Source: Hymenobacter metallilatus | Lineage (GTDB): Bacteria; Bacteroidota; Bacteroidia; Cytophagales; Hymenobacteraceae | DNA: 64,000 nucleotides | Direction of reading: 5' to 3' | Assembly: GCF_003944705.1 (NCBI RefSeq) | Contig: NZ_RWIS01000006.1 | Coordinates: 124,001 to 188,000, forward strand | Shown: piece by piece, positions 9,281 to 17,020 of the stretch | Position numbering within the stretch: position 1 is the first letter of the stretch | Layout of the letters: every line of letters begins with the position of its first letter | Translations under genes and position numbers: made by a program | Notes under the pieces: generated by a model | What the model saw: only the letters and a program-made list of their open reading frames with translations | Database searches by the model: none | Told to the model about the DNA's origin: nothing

Positions 9281-9364
9281 CATAACGCCCGACTTCGCCG
9301 CCAAACAAATCAGTCGTTTCTGCGTCTGCTACTCATACTCTCACCGTCATCACCATTACGCTAT

Positions 9365-9760
9365 ATGGGCACCTGGGACTACCACAACTTCGATAACGAC
9401 GACGCGGCGGATTTTGCCGAAAATTTCCGCCTGAACCCCAACGAAGCTACCTTGTATGAGGCGCTGGCCACGGCCGCCGAAACGGAGGATTATCTGGAAA
9501 TACCGGAAGCGGCCGAAGCCCTAGCCGCCGCCGAAATTGTGGCGGCTATTCTGGGGCACCCATCCCCGGATTTTCTGCCTGGCCTTACGCTGGCTGTAAA
9601 CGGAATGGAGGTAGACGACGACCTGGCCGACCTGGCGGTGGAGGCCGTAAAAGCAGTGGTAAGCAAATCAGAATTGCAGGAAGAGTGGGCCGCCTCCGCC
9701 GACTATACACAGTGGCAACAGCAGCAGCAGGCCTTGCTGGCTCGCCTGCAGGCAGAATAG
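9365..9760 (+). CDS. DUF4259 domain protein
   Basis: A 131-residue acidic, helical, probably cytoplasmic protein. Its N-terminus (MGTWDYHNFDNDDAADF) is the signature of DUF4259, a small family found across bacteria without an assigned activity, sometimes encoded near immunity-type genes. It ends five bases before the next gene and is likely cotranscribed with the EamA gene. Confidence 0.8.
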   Translation: MGTWDYHNFDNDDAADFAENFRLNPNEATLYEALATAAETEDYLEIPEAAEALAAAEIVAAILGHPSPDFLPGLTLAVNGMEVDDDLADLAVEAVKAVVSKSELQEEWAASADYTQWQQQQQALLARLQAE

Positions 9761-9764
9761 CTCC

Positions 9765-10193
9765 ATGCCCTGGCTGCTCCTGGCCCTGCTCACGGCGTTG
9801 TGTCTGGCGGGCTACAACTTCTTCATAAAGCTGGCCTCGGGCCATATCTCGGCGGCGGCCGGAGCTGTAATTCTGCAGCTGGTAGCGGCCGGGCTAGGTG
9901 GGGTATGGCTGCTTCTGCTGCGGCTCAAGGGGCAGCCCCTGACCATCAGCGGCAAAGGCCTGGGGCTGGCGGCGGCGGCCGGCATTGGCGTGGGCCTGGC
10001 CGAAATCCTCACGTTTGTAGTCTTCAGCCGGGGAGTGCCTTCCTCGGTCGGAACGCCCGTTATAGTGGGTGGCTCGGTACTGCTGACGGCGGTGCTGGGA
10101 CTAGTGGTTTTGCGCGAGGCCCTGTCGGGGCCGCAGGTGCTGGGGCTGTTGTTGATTGTGGGCGGCATTGCCCTGCTGGCCCGGGGGCACTAG
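9765..10193 (+). CDS. half-size EamA/DMT family transporter
   Basis: A 142-residue inner-membrane protein with about five hydrophobic helices, corresponding to one EamA repeat of the drug/metabolite transporter superfamily (full-size members have two repeats). The end (SGPQVLGLLLIVGGIALLARG) is the typical last helix of an EamA unit. Half-size members must act as dimers. A second half-size gene faces it at 10288-10701. The substrate is unknown. Confidence 0.8.
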   Translation: MPWLLLALLTALCLAGYNFFIKLASGHISAAAGAVILQLVAAGLGGVWLLLLRLKGQPLTISGKGLGLAAAAGIGVGLAEILTFVVFSRGVPSSVGTPVIVGGSVLLTAVLGLVVLREALSGPQVLGLLLIVGGIALLARGH

Positions 10194-10287
10194 CCCGGCT
10201 CAATTGCTGAACCCGATGCACTTTCCGCCGCAGGGTGAAGCGTACAAGGCCATGTAGTATACCGTTCGTGCCCTGGGCGCGGTGCCT

Positions 10288-10701
10288 TTACCGGATCAGC
10301 ACCAGCGTACCGGCCAGAATCAGGCCGGCACCAATACCCGTTTGCCAGGTAAGCTTTTCGCCCAGGAACAGCACCGACAGGCCAATGGCCAGGGCCACGC
10401 TGAGCTTATCGACGGGTGCCACTTTGGAAACGGGGCCCAGCTGCAAGGCCCGAAAGTAAAATACCCACGACAGGCCGGTTGCCAGCCCCGACAGCCCCAG
10501 AAACAGCCAGTTCTGGCGGGTGAGCTGGTGCAACCCCGCCAGGCTTCCCTGGAAATACACAATACCCCAGGCCAGCACCAGCACAACTGCCGTGCGGATG
10601 GCGGTGGCCAGGCTGGAGTCGACACTGGTGATGCCTATTTTGGCCAGCACTGCCGTAAGCGCCGCAAACACGGCGGAAAGCAAAGCAAATATCCACCACA
10701 T
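10288..10701 (-). CDS. half-size EamA/DMT family transporter
   Basis: A 137-residue inner-membrane protein with about four to five helices, again a single EamA unit (FALLSAVFAALTAVLAKIGI at the start, LGEKLTWQTGIGAGLILAGT at the end). The start at 10701 is chosen because the hydrophobic protein begins there; the upstream in-frame extension to 10836 is Arg/Pro/Gly-rich and reads into a hairpin. It is convergent with the other half-size transporter, 95 bases away. The two are divergent in sequence. Confidence 0.78.
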   Translation of the reverse strand: MWWIFALLSAVFAALTAVLAKIGITSVDSSLATAIRTAVVLVLAWGIVYFQGSLAGLHQLTRQNWLFLGLSGLATGLSWVFYFRALQLGPVSKVAPVDKLSVALAIGLSVLFLGEKLTWQTGIGAGLILAGTLVLIR

Positions 10702-10832
10702 AACGCGCCACTGAAAACGTATAACCACCGGGAGAGGACCGCCCCTCTGCCCGGGTATCGTACGCAAAAATTGCCGATAGGGCGAATGTGGTAGGCCGGA
10801 GAGGCTGCGGCCTCCGGCGCCTGTGGGTTTTC

Positions 10833-10876
10833 CCAAACACCAAAACCGGGGTGTGCGCCCCGGTTTTGGTGTTTGG
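10833..10876 (-). terminator. perfect 19-bp hairpin, probable terminator
   Basis: Two perfectly complementary 19-base arms (10833-10851 and 10858-10876) surround a 6-base loop. It lies downstream of the histidine-kinase gene and upstream of the EamA gene, both on the minus strand. No long T-run follows on either strand, so a terminator role is likely but not certain. The 249 bases from 10877 to 11125 show no gene. Confidence 0.5.
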
Positions 10877-11125
10877 TTGCGGAAAAGGGGACGGTGTTGG
10901 CTTGGCTCAGCAGAGTTATGCCAGAGGGATGCACAAAGGTGCTATAATCCGGTGCCCGCCTCAAGCCCTCTTACGGCCTGTTTGTGACACGCCGGCCCCC
11001 TCTGTCCATATGGCCAACACGGTATTTTTTTTCCTGCCTGTGACTGATTCGGGTGCGCATCAGTGGATATCGACGGAAAAAGCAGGCGGATTGTGACATC
11101 CGGTCCGGGCTGCCTGCGTTGGGTA

Positions 11126-12913
11126 TCAGCTGGCCGGGGCGGCCGGCAGCGTAAACCGGAAACTGCTGCCCCGGTCCACGGCACTCTCCACCCATAGCCG
11201 TCCTCCCTGGGCCTCAATGAACTCGCGGGAGATACTCAGCCCCAGCCCCGAGCCACCCTTATGGCCGCTGGCAATGCCCGGTACCTCCGAGAAACGCTGA
11301 AAAATCCGCTCGTGATATTCCGGAGCAATGCCGGGGCCACAGTCCTGCACCCCAATTTCAAGCTGTTCGTTCTGCCAGGCAGCGTGCACGCACAGGTCGG
11401 CCCCGCGTGGGGAGTAGCGGATGGCGTTGGCCAGCAGGTTGATGAGCACCCAGGTGGTTTTTTCCAGGTCGGCGCGGGCGGCTGGCAGATTGGCGGGCAC
11501 GTCCAGGCGCAGCTGCAGCTCCCGGTCTTCGAGCTGAGGGCGCACCGTTTCAATGGCATACCGCACAATTTCGGCCAGCGGGATGGGCTGCACATCAAAC
11601 TGAATTTCAGCTCCCGCATCCAGCCGTGACACCGCCAGCAGCTGGCCCACCATTCCCAGTAGGCGCTGGGTTTCGTCCCGGATACCGTCGGCTATGCGCT
11701 GGCGCTCCTCGGGCTCGGTTCGCTCATCTTGCAGCAGCATCAGGCTAAGCTTGATGCTGGCCAGCGGGGTTTTCAGCTCGTGGGAAATGGTAGCCAGGTA
11801 GTTCGACTTTACCTCATCCAGCTTCTTAAAGTCGGACACGTTGCGCAAACTCAGAATATGCCCGACAAACTCCGTGCGGCTGGTTTCCCGGTTGCGGCTG
11901 ATGATGTGGTTGAGCGTGAGCTGGTAGTAAGCCGTTTCACCGTTCGGGCGGGTTATCGGGAGGGTAACCGGGGTGGGCGTGTCGCCGGCCCGCCCGGCCT
12001 CCTGGGCCAGCAGCGGCCTGAACAGCTCATGCAATAACTGCGACTCCCGGCTCAGCTCTTCCGCGCGGTGGCCTACCAGGTCGGCGGCCTCGCGGCCCAG
12101 TAGCTCGCGGGCGGCCGGGTTAGCCAGCAGTACCGTCCGGTCGGGGTCGAGCAGGAGCAGACCTTCATCCAGGTGCTCAATCAGACTTTCCAGCCGGCTA
12201 CGCTCGGTAGCCAGGGCCGCCCGCGTAACGCTGCGCTGGTCCTGCATATAGCCGAAGGCCCGGTTCAGGGCCAGGGCCACGGCTCCCACTTCGTCGTTTT
12301 TGGCGATGGAAACCTGGGTGGCCGGTCCCGGACTGGCCACATCTTCCACATCGGCCCGCAGGCGGCGTAGGGGCCGCAGTACCACCCGCGGCAGCCGCAC
12401 AACCAGCCCCAGGCCGACGGCAGTGCCCAGTAGCAGCAGCAGCAGCACCGTGCGGCGCTGCCGGGCGGCCTGCCGGGTCAGGCGCAGGGTTTGCTGGTTG
12501 AAGGACGCGGCATTGAGCTGCATCATACGGTGGGTTTCGGCCCGGAGTTGGTGCAGGCGGGCCAACTGCTGGGCTGCCGGAGCCCGGTCGTCTACCAGGC
12601 GCTGATAGTCGGCCAGGTGTTGAGTGAGGGTATCCACCAGCTCCAGCTCCCCGGTTTCGGTGATGTTGGCGGCCTCGCGGGTGAGGGCGCGGCGCAGCTG
12701 CTGCAGCGGCGGCTGAGCCCTGGGCTGCTCCTGCAGGGCCTCCAGAGCCCGCAGCATCTGCTCGCCGTACTCCACCGAGCGGAAGTTGGCCTGCTGTATA
12801 CCGCGCGCTCTGCCCTCCAACCCCTGAATGGTGAAGAAGGTATATCCGCCTAGCCCCAGCAGCAGCGTCAGCATGGTCAGGATGCTCAGGCGAATTTTAA
12901 GTTTCAGGGACAT
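11126..12913 (-). CDS. sensor histidine kinase with HAMP and PAS domains
   Basis: A 595-residue inner-membrane kinase. It has TM1 at about residues 7-29, a helical periplasmic sensor to about residue 160, TM2 (VLLLLLLGTAVGLGLVV), a HAMP linker, a PAS domain (about residues 245-350), HisKA with His378 in ISHELKTPLAS, and HATPase with intact N-box (NLLANAIRYSP) and G-box (GSGLGLSISREF). The start at 12913 puts TM1 at the N-terminus. It lies downstream of the sigma-54 response regulator on the same strand, so it is the presumed partner in an NtrB/NtrC-like or KinB-like pair. The stimulus is unknown. Confidence 0.9.
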   Translation of the reverse strand: MSLKLKIRLSILTMLTLLLGLGGYTFFTIQGLEGRARGIQQANFRSVEYGEQMLRALEALQEQPRAQPPLQQLRRALTREAANITETGELELVDTLTQHLADYQRLVDDRAPAAQQLARLHQLRAETHRMMQLNAASFNQQTLRLTRQAARQRRTVLLLLLLGTAVGLGLVVRLPRVVLRPLRRLRADVEDVASPGPATQVSIAKNDEVGAVALALNRAFGYMQDQRSVTRAALATERSRLESLIEHLDEGLLLLDPDRTVLLANPAARELLGREAADLVGHRAEELSRESQLLHELFRPLLAQEAGRAGDTPTPVTLPITRPNGETAYYQLTLNHIISRNRETSRTEFVGHILSLRNVSDFKKLDEVKSNYLATISHELKTPLASIKLSLMLLQDERTEPEERQRIADGIRDETQRLLGMVGQLLAVSRLDAGAEIQFDVQPIPLAEIVRYAIETVRPQLEDRELQLRLDVPANLPAARADLEKTTWVLINLLANAIRYSPRGADLCVHAAWQNEQLEIGVQDCGPGIAPEYHERIFQRFSEVPGIASGHKGGSGLGLSISREFIEAQGGRLWVESAVDRGSSFRFTLPAAPAS

Positions 12914-12958
12914 GCGGCGGTGAGGTGGTGAAATTGTGAAATGGTGAGTTTGCCGTTC

Positions 12959-13112
12959 TGTCATCCTGAGCTTGCGAAGGACCTATTGCCAGTGGCACGG
13001 TGGTCGTTTAGCAGTTTTTAGCCCGCAGAGGACGCAGAAGGGTGCGCGGAGGGCGCAGAGTCGTTCGGGAGTTGGTTGGCGTGATAAGGTCCTTCACAAG
13101 CTCAGGATGACA
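12959..13112. repeat. REP-like inverted repeat between regulator and kinase genes
   Basis: The 26-base arm at 12959-12984 (core catcctgagcttgcgaagga) recurs inverted at 13087-13112 with one mismatch. Between them is a purine-rich stretch with several gcagagg/gcggagg-like copies. It sits in the intergenic space between the response-regulator and kinase genes. Confidence 0.65.
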
Positions 13113-13153
13113 GACAATTCCTAAACTCCCACCCGCTTACCCTCTCACCCTAA

Positions 13154-14512
13154 TTAAAGCTCGTACTCCTGCACCTTGCGGTACAGCGTGGTGAGGCCGA
13201 TGGCGAGGCGGCGGGCGGCTTCGGTTTTGTTGCCCTGTACCTGGTGCAGCACCTGGCGGATGTGGCGGGCTTCCACGGCGCGCAGGCTCTGGTCGGCGGG
13301 GTCGGCGTCGGGGCTGCCGGAGGCGGGCAGGGTGTGGAACTCGTCGGGGAGGTAGCCGGCGGAGAGGGGCTGGTCGGCGGGAGCGAGGATGGCGGCGCGC
13401 TCCAGCACGTTTTTCAGTTCGCGCACGTTGCCGGGCCACTCGTAGCGCTGCAGCAGCTCCACGCACTCGGGCTCCAGGCCCGGCAGGCGCTTGCGCAGCT
13501 GGGCCGCGAAATGCTGCAGAAAGTACTCCGCCAGTGCCGGTACATCCTGGGCACGCTCCTGCAGGCTGGGCACGTTGATGGTAAACACCGAGAGGCGGTA
13601 GTACAAATCGGGGCGGAAGTGGCCGGCGGCGGCTTCCTGCCGGAGGTTGCGGTTGGTGGCGGCCACGATGCGCACGTTCACGCTGGTGGGTCGGGTGTCG
13701 CCGAGCTTGGTGAACTGCCGCGTTTCCAGTACCCGCAGGAACTTGGCCTGCACGTTCAGCTCCAGCTCCCCGATTTCGTCCAGGAACAGGGTGCCGCCAT
13801 TGGCTTCTTCCAGCAGGCCTTTCTTGTCGGCCAGCGCGCCCGTAAACGCGCCCTTCTTGTAGCCAAACAGCTCCGATTCCAGCAAGTCCTTCGGGAAAGC
13901 CGAGCAGTTCACGGCTACAAACGACTTGGCTTTCCGCTCACTGGCTTCGTGCAGGGCCTGGGCAAACAGCTCCTTGCCCGCGCCGGTGGGGCCTTCCAGC
14001 AGCACGGTGCTGTCGGTGGGCGCTACCTGGCGGGCCAGGTCCTGGGCGCGGCGCAGGGCCGGGGCCGCGCCTATCATACTCTCGAAGCTGTAGCGCTGGC
14101 CCATGCGCCGCTCCAGCTCGGCCACGCGGCGGCGCAGGCGGGACTTCTCGGCGGCGCGCTCCACCACTACCACCAGCTGCTGCTCGAAGTCGCCCTTGGT
14201 GAGGTAGTCGAAAGCGCCCTGCTTCATGGCCCGCACGCCGTCGGGAATGGTGCCAAAAGCGGTAAGCAGCACGATTTCTGCATCGGGGGCCTTGGCCTTG
14301 AGGCGTGGAATCAGGTCGACGCCGTGGGCATCGGGCAGCTTCACATCCGATACCACCACCAGCACCTCCTGGGCGTGGTGCTGCAACAGTTCCAGGCCGC
14401 GGCTGGCATCGGGGGCCTGCAGCACGGTGTAGCCTTCCAGCTCCAGCACCCGCGCCAAGAGCTGGCGCAGGCGGGCTTCGTCGTCAATCAGGAGCAGGGT
14501 ACCGGTGGGCAT
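13154..14512 (-). CDS. sigma-54-dependent response regulator, NtrC family
   Basis: A 452-residue transcription activator. The N-terminal receiver has the DDE acidic pocket (residues 10-12), phospho-acceptor Asp56 in SDVKLPD and Thr/Lys switch residues (LLTAFG, YLTKGD). It is followed by an AAA+ ATPase with Walker A GPTGAGKE, the sigma-54-contacting GAFTGA loop, Walker B GGTLFLDEIGEL and arginine-finger region, and then a FIS-type helix-turn-helix at the end (NKTEAARRLAIGLTTLYRK). It should activate RpoN promoters when phosphorylated by the kinase downstream. Targets are not evident here. Confidence 0.93.
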   Translation of the reverse strand: MPTGTLLLIDDEARLRQLLARVLELEGYTVLQAPDASRGLELLQHHAQEVLVVVSDVKLPDAHGVDLIPRLKAKAPDAEIVLLTAFGTIPDGVRAMKQGAFDYLTKGDFEQQLVVVVERAAEKSRLRRRVAELERRMGQRYSFESMIGAAPALRRAQDLARQVAPTDSTVLLEGPTGAGKELFAQALHEASERKAKSFVAVNCSAFPKDLLESELFGYKKGAFTGALADKKGLLEEANGGTLFLDEIGELELNVQAKFLRVLETRQFTKLGDTRPTSVNVRIVAATNRNLRQEAAAGHFRPDLYYRLSVFTINVPSLQERAQDVPALAEYFLQHFAAQLRKRLPGLEPECVELLQRYEWPGNVRELKNVLERAAILAPADQPLSAGYLPDEFHTLPASGSPDADPADQSLRAVEARHIRQVLHQVQGNKTEAARRLAIGLTTLYRKVQEYEL

Positions 14513-14644
14513 GAACTCAATTAAAAATTAAAAATGAAGAATTGAACCTTCGGGTGCGAAAGTACCGGCTTGCTGGGAAATGATAGAATGAATTGTCAAG
14601 GCCCGGTATCTTGCGTCCATACAATTCATCCAGCTATTTCTCTC

Positions 14645-15028
14645 ATGCCATTACGCTTAGGCTTTTATGGTTTCCTATTGCTGCTGACGCATAGCTTCAG
14701 CAGTTGTGCTCAGAAGCATAGCCGGTTGGGACGGGAAGTGGCTAAAGAGCAATTACAAGAGGCCTTGAAGCGAGAGGCAACCGTTGTAAGTTCCACCGTA
14801 CCGCGGCCTTTACCAGACAGTGTCGCCGCGGTGCGAATTGCGGAGCCCATCTTGTTTCGGACGTATGGCAAGAAGAATATTGTAGATGAACGGCCTTATG
14901 AGGTATATCTGATTGATAAATATTGGGTAGTAATGGGCACACTACCAGAAGATACGGATGGTGGAGTATTCATAATAATTCTGGATTCCAAGGATAGTAG
15001 GGTAATAAAACTGACACACGGGAAATAA
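14645..15028 (+). CDS. NTF2-fold immunity-like lipoprotein (YhhH/YbbC type)
   Basis: A 127-residue protein with a lipoprotein-like signal peptide (LLLLTHSFSSC). The C-terminal 70 residues have the conserved pattern of the NTF2-fold immunity family: AEPILFRTYGKKNI, then PYEVYLIDKYWVVMGTLP, GGVFIIILDSKD and a terminal LTHGK. Members of this family protect against Rhs or polymorphic toxins in other bacteria. The start at 14645 is chosen for the signal peptide. No toxin gene is adjacent, so it is an orphan here, and its A+T content is higher than that of the neighbours. Confidence 0.72.
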   Translation: MPLRLGFYGFLLLLTHSFSSCAQKHSRLGREVAKEQLQEALKREATVVSSTVPRPLPDSVAAVRIAEPILFRTYGKKNIVDERPYEVYLIDKYWVVMGTLPEDTDGGVFIIILDSKDSRVIKLTHGK

Positions 15029-15037
15029 CTGCGTGAC

Positions 15038-15868
15038 TCACGCACTCTGTCGAATCTCCTCCTTCAGATGCTCCACGAACCGAACAAACTCCGGCTCGGC
15101 TTCCACGTTTTCGTGCCAGGCGAGGCCCATTTCGGCGAGGTTGTACTGGTGCTCGGGGCTGATGGTGGCGCCGGGCAGGAGCTGGCCGCTGGCGTCCCGC
15201 TCGTAGCCCAGTAGCCAGAGCCGGTCGCAGAGGGCGGTGGTGGTCTGGATGTCGTGGGAGACGATGACGACGGTGTTCAGCTCGTCCATAGTCGTCACTT
15301 CGAGGATGATTTTCTTCACCTCGTCCATCATGGCAATATCAAGGCCTGAAAACGGCTCATCGAGCAGGATGAGGTGGTCGGAGCAGAGGAGCTGCTGGGC
15401 AATGGCAGCGCGCTGGCGCTGGCCGCCGGAGAGGTGGGCCGGGTACTTGCGGCGGTGGGCCGTGAGCTGAAACCGCTCCAGGTAGCTGTCGGTCTGGCGG
15501 CGGGCTTCGGCGGCATCGGCGTACTTGCGGGCGGCGGCCAGCAGCAGGTTGTCGTGGAGGGTGCGGTGGTTGAACAGCGGGTACTGCTGTTGCACGAAGC
15601 CCACCGCGCCGGGCGCTACAGCCTCCTGCTCCTGGCCCACCAGCACTGTGCCTCGGCTGGGCGTCATCAGCCCCGCCATAATGCGGCACAGCACCGATTT
15701 GCCCAACCCCGAGCGGCCGTAGAACCCTACTACCTGGCCCTGCTCCATGCCCGGCCGGCACACATCCAGCACCTGCGCCGAAATGTCGCGCAGAATGATT
15801 TCCCCGTTGAATTCCATCGACACGCTGTCGAGGGTGAGGACGGGGAATTTGTAGAAATAGGGAGTCAT
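15038..15868 (-). CDS. ABC transporter ATP-binding protein (NitT/TauT type)
   Basis: A 276-residue cytoplasmic ATPase with Walker A GRSGLGKS, Q-loop VQQQYPLF, signature LSGGQRQR, Walker B LILLDEPFSGLD and H-loop VIVSHD. It is the last gene of a five-gene minus-strand cluster, and the permease (16054-16830) is next to it. The start at 15868 removes a doubtful extension to 15964 that overlaps an intergenic inverted repeat. The C-terminal 60 residues extend past the usual core. The transported substrate is unknown. Confidence 0.9.
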   Translation of the reverse strand: MTPYFYKFPVLTLDSVSMEFNGEIILRDISAQVLDVCRPGMEQGQVVGFYGRSGLGKSVLCRIMAGLMTPSRGTVLVGQEQEAVAPGAVGFVQQQYPLFNHRTLHDNLLLAAARKYADAAEARRQTDSYLERFQLTAHRRKYPAHLSGGQRQRAAIAQQLLCSDHLILLDEPFSGLDIAMMDEVKKIILEVTTMDELNTVVIVSHDIQTTTALCDRLWLLGYERDASGQLLPGATISPEHQYNLAEMGLAWHENVEAEPEFVRFVEHLKEEIRQSA

Positions 15869-15949
15869 TTCCGGAAGGGTGAACTTGTGAAAGGTGAAGT
15901 TGTGGGGTTGACGTTTTGTATACCCCTGGCCGCCATCTTCTGCCGGGTT

Positions 15950-16047
15950 GTAGAGACGCGACACTTCGCGTCTCGTCGTTGCTGACGTTGCTTATCCTGC
16001 CGAACCGAACGGCGCGGACGACGAGACGCGAAGTGTCGCGTCTCTAC
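15950..16047. repeat. perfect 29-bp inverted repeat, REP-like
   Basis: Arms at 15950-15978 and 16019-16047 are exact reverse complements separated by 40 bases. Each arm is itself a near-palindrome (gagacgcgacacttcgcgtctc), so both single-arm and whole-element hairpins are possible. It lies between the ABC permease and ATPase genes and may attenuate expression or be a mobile REP-type repeat. Confidence 0.8.
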
Positions 16048-16053
16048 ATCGTT

Positions 16054-16830
16054 CTAGCGCGCGGTGGCCAGTTCAGAATAAGGAAAGAACACGCGGCGCA
16101 GGAGGGTGAACAGGTAGTCCTGGGCGGCGCCGGCGGCCAGGATGACGAGCTGAATGGCCAACACGCCGTCGAGGTGGAGGTAGCGGTTTTGCTTGTAGAG
16201 CAGCAGCCCGATGCCGCCTTCCGACTGGTAGAGGGTTTCTACCAGCGTTATCATTGTCCAAATGATGGCGAAGTTCTGGCGCACTACTTCCAGCATCTCA
16301 TCCAGCTTGCCCAGCACCACCACTTCCCAGAAGCTGCGCCACTCGCCCAGGCCCAGGGTGCGGGCGTGGTCCATTTCCTGCTGCGTGGTAGTCAGAATCA
16401 CCGACGTCATGCCCGTAACCAGGTACACGGTGGTGGCGAAAATCAGGACCGAAAGCTTCACCTCGTGGCCGGAGCTGACCAGCAGGGCCATAAAAAACGT
16501 GAGGCCGGTGAGGGTGAGGTAGCGCATTTTGGAGGCCGCATAAGCCAGGGGCCGAAAGAAGGGCAGGGCGGTGAGGTAGGAAAGCAGCAGGGCCAGCACC
16601 GTAGCCACACCCAGGGCCTGCAGGGCCGTGGTCATGCTGGCCCACAGTTCCGGAATGAGGCCCTGTGTGGTAATCAGGTCGGCCAGCGCCCGGAGCACTT
16701 CCCCTAGCGAGGGGAAGATGCGCAGCGGCATCCAGAGCCACAGCAGCAGCAGAACCAGTACCTGCCCGCCCGCCATCAGCAGAAACGTCGTGCGCGGCGG
16801 CCGGGCGTTGGGGAGAAAGAGGGATTTCAT
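16054..16830 (-). CDS. ABC transporter permease (NitT/TauT/Ssu type)
   Basis: A 258-residue inner-membrane protein with about six helices, the first at residues 17-34. The cytoplasmic coupling loop carries an EAA-like motif (HARTLGLGEWRSFWEVVVLG). The organisation matches BPD-type permeases of the nitrate/taurine/aliphatic sulfonate group. It is flanked by the ATPase and by the substrate-binding/OmpA fusion, so the three form one transporter. Confidence 0.85.
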   Translation of the reverse strand: MKSLFLPNARPPRTTFLLMAGGQVLVLLLLWLWMPLRIFPSLGEVLRALADLITTQGLIPELWASMTTALQALGVATVLALLLSYLTALPFFRPLAYAASKMRYLTLTGLTFFMALLVSSGHEVKLSVLIFATTVYLVTGMTSVILTTTQQEMDHARTLGLGEWRSFWEVVVLGKLDEMLEVVRQNFAIIWTMITLVETLYQSEGGIGLLLYKQNRYLHLDGVLAIQLVILAAGAAQDYLFTLLRRVFFPYSELATAR

Positions 16831-16840
16831 GGGGGAGTAG

Positions 16841-16923
16841 TTGTCAGTTGTTCATTGTCAGTTGTTCATTGTCAGTTGTTCATTGTCAGTTGTTCGTTGT
16901 CAGTTGTTCGTTGTCAGTTGTTA
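16841..16923. repeat. tandem array of six 14-bp repeats
   Basis: Six head-to-tail copies of ttgtcagttgttca (last base a or g; final copy truncated) run from 16841 to 16923. Related partial copies follow to about 17015, some inverted (gacaac). The array lies between the permease start and the stop of the OmpA-fusion gene. Confidence 0.85.
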
Positions 16924-17020
16924 GTGGCTGGTTGGGGTTTATTGTTCGTTGTCAACTGTTCGTCACCAATGGGAGGTAACGAACAGACTGACAACGGACA
17001 ACGAGCAACTGGCAACCCAT

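Noticed and set aside
16841..16923. Possible CRISPR array
   Set aside because: The 14-bp units are directly adjacent without spacers and no cas genes are nearby.
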